In this document: positions 60,997-64,000 of the stretch, piece after piece
Layout of the letters: the number at the start of each line of letters is the position of its first letter
Position numbering within the stretch: the first letter of the stretch is position 1
Assembly: GCF_014651915.1 (NCBI RefSeq)
Contig: NZ_BMXU01000002.1
Coordinates: 687,507-751,506, forward strand
Length of the DNA: 64,000 nt
Direction of reading: 5' to 3'
Origin: Parvularcula lutaonensis
GTDB lineage: Bacteria > Pseudomonadota > Alphaproteobacteria > Caulobacterales > Parvularculaceae
The notes under the pieces: generated by a model
Told to the model about the DNA's origin: nothing
Databases searched by the model: none
The model's input: only the letters and a program-made list of their open reading frames with translations
Position numbers and translations under genes: made by a program

Positions 60997-63123
60997 ATGT
61001 TGTCTGCTCTCGTCACCACCAGCGCCATCGCCCTCGCATCGGCAGCCGTGGAGCCTTCAGCTACCGCTACCGCCACCGCGGCGAGCGCCAACGCCGCCGC
61101 CGACGTCATCATCGTCAATGCGAAGTATCTCTCCACCAACGAGCTTAACGCGCTGAAGACGCCGACCCCGATCATCGAGGTCCCGCAGAGCCTCTCGATC
61201 GTGACCTCGGACGAAATCGTCCAGCGCGGCTTCACCTCGATCGGTGAGATCATCAACTACACGCCCGGCGTTTCGAACTCGCAGGGCGAGGGGCACCGCG
61301 ACGCTATCGTGTTCCGCGGCGTCCGTTCGACGGCTGATTTCTTCATCGATGGCGTACGTGACGACGTTCAGTACTACCGCCCGCTCTATAACCTCGAGCA
61401 GGTGGAGATCCTGCGCGGCCCGAACGCGCTGTTCTTCGGCCGCGGCGGCACGGGCGGCATTCTCAACCGCGTGACCAAGAAGGCCACGATCGGTGAGCAG
61501 TTCACGGAGTATCGCGCCTCGGCGAACAGCTTCGGGGCCTATGACCTCTGGATCGACCAGAACTTCGACACGGGCGAGAACTCCGCTTTCCGCATCAACG
61601 CGATGTACGAAAGCCTCGACAACCACCGGGACTTCTTCGATGGCGAGCGTATCGGCATCAACCCGACAGCGAAGTTCCAGCTCTCGCCGGTCACGACGCT
61701 CGACCTCTCCTATGAATATGTCGACCACCAGCGCTTCATCGACCGCGGCATTCCGACGGGTGCGGATGGCCGCCCGGTCGAGGCGTTCGAGGACATCGTC
61801 TTCGGCGATCCAGAGGTGAACTCTTCGGAGCTGGAAGCCCACCTCTGGCGCGCGACGTTGCAACATCAGTTAGCGGACAACCTGAAGGGCCGGTTCAGCG
61901 CGTTCTATGGCGACTATGACAAGTCCTACGCCAACTTCTATGCCTCGAGCTATGACGAGGCGAATGCGCCGGGCGTCGTCGGCCTCGATGGCTATGTCGA
62001 CACGACCCAGCGCCAGAACCTGATCCTGTCGGGCGACCTGATCGGCGAGTTCCAGACCGGCAGCATCGGGCACACGGTGGTCACTGGCGTCGAATATATC
62101 GACACGGTCAACAACAATGACCGGTTCAATGCCTTCTGGGACCAGACCCAGGATGACGTGGAGTTCTTCATCATCCAGCGTCCGCTGAACCTGCGTGGCG
62201 GGGTGGGTGTCAATGCGAATGGCCTGACGACCACGAACGACTTCACCGCGGACCTCAATGATGACACCGAAGCCGATGTCACGGTGTTTTCGGCCTACGC
62301 CCAAGACGAAATCGCGCTGACCGAGCAGTTCGACCTCGTGCTTGGCCTGCGTTATGACAGCTTCGACATCGAGGTCCTCAACGTCCCGGCGAACGAAACC
62401 CGCGAGCGTCTCGATGAGCGCGTCTCGCCGCGTTTGGGGCTCGTCTACAAGCCGCAGTCGAACCTGTCGTTCTATGCAAGCTATTCCGAGAGCTTCCTGC
62501 CGCGCTCGGGCGAGCAGTTCGCCAATATCAACGGCAACAACAATGCTCTTGACCCAGATGAGTTCTCGAACCTCGAAGCGGGCATCAAATGGGACTTTCT
62601 CGACAATCTCAGCCTCACCGCTGCGGTGTTCGAGATCGAGCAGAGCTCGCCTCAGGTCGCGGACAATGACCCCGAGACCCTCGACGTCATCGAGTCGGAA
62701 ACGCAAGGCTTTGAGCTCCAGCTCAAGGGCGAGATCGTCGAAGGCTGGTACATCTCCGGCGGTTACAGCTATCTCGATGGCGAGATCGTCGATCGCAACG
62801 GCCCGACGGGGCTGACCCCGCGCGAGCTGCCGGAGAACATGTTCTCGCTGTGGAACGCCTTCCAGATCACCGAGAAATTCGGTGTCGGTGTCGGGGCGAC
62901 CTATCAGGACGAGAGCTTCATCAACAACTCGAACAGCGCGGTGCTGCCGAGCTTCACGCGGGTCGACGCCGCAGCTTATTACGACGTTTCGGAGAAACTC
63001 CGCCTACAGCTCAATGTCGAGAATCTGACGGACGAGCTCTACTTCCCGACCTCGCACAGCACCCACCAGGCAACGGTCGCGGCACCGCTCAATGCCCGCC
63101 TCACGGTGCGGGGCCGGTTCTAG
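60997..63123 (+). CDS. TonB-dependent siderophore receptor
   Basis: Outer-membrane receptor for a ferric siderophore, 708 residues. It has a signal-like N-terminus, a TonB-box-like DVIIVNAKY, a plug domain (PQSLSIVTSDEIVQRGF, then VFRGVRSTADFFIDGVRDD and GPNALFFGRGGTGGILNRVT) and a C-terminal 22-strand barrel ending in Phe (VRGRF). ATG 60997 is preferred because the signal sequence starts there. Fur-like boxes upstream support iron control. The specific siderophore is not predictable. Confidence 0.93.
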   Translation: MLSALVTTSAIALASAAVEPSATATATAASANAAADVIIVNAKYLSTNELNALKTPTPIIEVPQSLSIVTSDEIVQRGFTSIGEIINYTPGVSNSQGEGHRDAIVFRGVRSTADFFIDGVRDDVQYYRPLYNLEQVEILRGPNALFFGRGGTGGILNRVTKKATIGEQFTEYRASANSFGAYDLWIDQNFDTGENSAFRINAMYESLDNHRDFFDGERIGINPTAKFQLSPVTTLDLSYEYVDHQRFIDRGIPTGADGRPVEAFEDIVFGDPEVNSSELEAHLWRATLQHQLADNLKGRFSAFYGDYDKSYANFYASSYDEANAPGVVGLDGYVDTTQRQNLILSGDLIGEFQTGSIGHTVVTGVEYIDTVNNNDRFNAFWDQTQDDVEFFIIQRPLNLRGGVGVNANGLTTTNDFTADLNDDTEADVTVFSAYAQDEIALTEQFDLVLGLRYDSFDIEVLNVPANETRERLDERVSPRLGLVYKPQSNLSFYASYSESFLPRSGEQFANINGNNNALDPDEFSNLEAGIKWDFLDNLSLTAAVFEIEQSSPQVADNDPETLDVIESETQGFELQLKGEIVEGWYISGGYSYLDGEIVDRNGPTGLTPRELPENMFSLWNAFQITEKFGVGVGATYQDESFINNSNSAVLPSFTRVDAAAYYDVSEKLRLQLNVENLTDELYFPTSHSTHQATVAAPLNARLTVRGRF

Positions 63124-63215
63124 GCCCGCAAGAACCTCGGGGCTCCTTCGTCCAGACCCCTTGAACGCCGCTTCCAAGCGGAGCAGAGGGGATGGAGGAC
63201 AAGAAGGAGGCCCCG

Positions 63216-64000
63216 ATGGCAGACGCAGGCACGAACGAATATCCCACCAACGAACTCCTGGTCGCTCGCCGGAACGCGGCATGTCCCGCTGGCCTTCCGT
63301 CCAAGTCGGGGATCTATGCAGCGAAGGCCCGCGGAGCCGAGCTCTGGGATGTCGAAGGCAAGCGCTACATCGACTTCATCGCGGGCATTGGCGTCCTCAA
63401 TGTGGGCCATAACCACCCCAAGGTGATGCAGGCCGCGCGGGACCAGATGGAAAAGGTGGTCCACACCTGCTTCGGGGTCGCTCAGTACGAGCCCTACATC
63501 GAGCTGGCCGAGCGCCTCAACAAGCTGGTCAAGCAGGCTGGCGGCGGACGTTCCGACTACAAGACGATGTTCATGAACTCGGGCTCGGAAGCCACCGAGC
63601 ACGTGTGCAAGTTCGCCCGCCGCATCACGGGCCGTCCGGGCCTCATCAGCTTCGAGGGCAGCTTCCACGGCCGCACGCTTCTCGCCACGGCACTCACAGG
63701 CAAGGCCCGTCCGTACAAGGAAGGCTTCGGCCCGCTTCCGGGCGACGTCTATCACGCTCCGTACCCGCATGAATACAAGGGCATGTCGAGCCAAGGCGCG
63801 CTCAATTGCCTGCAACACATTTTCGAAACCTCGATCGCGCCCTCCGATGTCGCAGCGATCCTGATCGAGCCGGTGCAGGGCGAAGGCGGTTTCGTGCCTG
63901 CGCCGAAGGAATTCCTGCAGGGCCTCCGCGAGATCTGCGACAAGCACGGCATCATGTTCATCGCCGACGAGGTCCAGACCGGCTTTGCGAGGACCGGCAC
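63216..64000 (+). CDS. gabT: 4-aminobutyrate aminotransferase, N-terminal part (cut by window edge)
   Basis: PLP-dependent transaminase converting 4-aminobutyrate and 2-oxoglutarate to succinate semialdehyde and glutamate. The 261 visible residues match the GabT pattern: GAELWDVEGKRYIDFIAGIG, LNVGHNHPKVMQA, VVHTCFGVAQYEPYIELAE, MFMNSGSEATE, SFEGSFHGRTLLATALTGK, EPVQGEGGFVPAP and HGIMFIADEVQTGFARTGT. The PLP lysine lies beyond the window. AAGGAGG lies 6 bases before ATG 63216, so this is preferred over an ATG eight codons earlier. A related omega-aminotransferase cannot be fully excluded. Confidence 0.9.
   Translation, partial: MADAGTNEYPTNELLVARRNAACPAGLPSKSGIYAAKARGAELWDVEGKRYIDFIAGIGVLNVGHNHPKVMQAARDQMEKVVHTCFGVAQYEPYIELAERLNKLVKQAGGGRSDYKTMFMNSGSEATEHVCKFARRITGRPGLISFEGSFHGRTLLATALTGKARPYKEGFGPLPGDVYHAPYPHEYKGMSSQGALNCLQHIFETSIAPSDVAAILIEPVQGEGGFVPAPKEFLQGLREICDKHGIMFIADEVQTGFARTG

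Overview
The window is a GC-rich (by eye above 60 %) chromosomal segment of a Gram-negative alphaproteobacterium. The evidence is the tolQRAB-pal cell-envelope cluster, a PhaR-type regulator beside phaA, a 289-residue RpoH-like sigma factor, the folE / hisI / NifU-like / yidD / thrS neighbourhood, a map-radC pair, a PRC-barrel gene, a TonB-dependent receptor, and frequent ATGA or GTGA start/stop overlaps. A Caulobacterales- or Parvularculales-like bacterium fits best, but that placement is inference. No tRNA, rRNA, CRISPR array, prophage or insertion sequence was recognised.

Layout. 1-4000 (minus): arginine catabolism, an M20 hydrolase followed by astA, astD and astB; astA-astD and astD-astB overlap by 4 bases. 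4-12.6 kb: alanine dehydrogenase, an RpoH-like sigma factor, an OmpA-type porin, a YgjP-like metallopeptidase, mutS, and suhB with a small membrane protein. 12.6-13.4 kb: a gene-free stretch that may hold a structured RNA. 13.4-17 kb: an acyl-CoA ligase, then a BlaI-type repressor coupled to an unusual M56-M23 double metallopeptidase. 17-27 kb: hisI, an orphan flagellin with a LamG-like insert, folE, cysS, a VOC protein, a NifU-like scaffold, yidD, thrS, and two polysaccharide genes coupled to thrS. 27-30.4 kb: polyhydroxybutyrate genes (phaR, phaA, phaB) with two small lipoproteins. 30.5-37 kb: a 57-residue membrane protein, an exchanger gene broken by one TGA, a cupin, asd, a LuxR solo and an S9 peptidase. 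37-41.5 kb: tolQ, tolR, tolA, tolB, pal. 41.5-46.1 kb: a ribbon-helix-helix gene, radC, map, a PRC-barrel protein, a decayed DJ-1/PfpI gene, an MBL hydrolase and sodB. 46.1-52.3 kb: an SDR remnant, a membrane dipeptidase between two copies of a hairpin repeat, a DsbD/ScsB-like transporter, a peroxiredoxin-like protein and pgi. 52.3-60.8 kb: a SnoaL-like gene broken by one TAG, purE-purK, a DUF2937 protein, a DUF305-LVIVD fusion, a MoxR ATPase, a glycine-rich membrane protein, a thioesterase and an aldo/keto reductase. 60.8-64 kb: two Fur-like boxes, a siderophore-type TonB receptor, and the start of gabT.

Most genes are core metabolism or envelope functions. The points most worth a second look are the BlaI/M56-M23 pair with its palindromic promoter region, the LamG-flagellin, the M20 hydrolase where astE would be expected, the DUF305-LVIVD fusion, the paired repeat with compensating stem changes, the unassigned 12.6-13.4 kb stretch, and four broken or remnant genes (exchanger, SnoaL-like, PfpI, SDR) that suggest ongoing gene loss or sequence errors.
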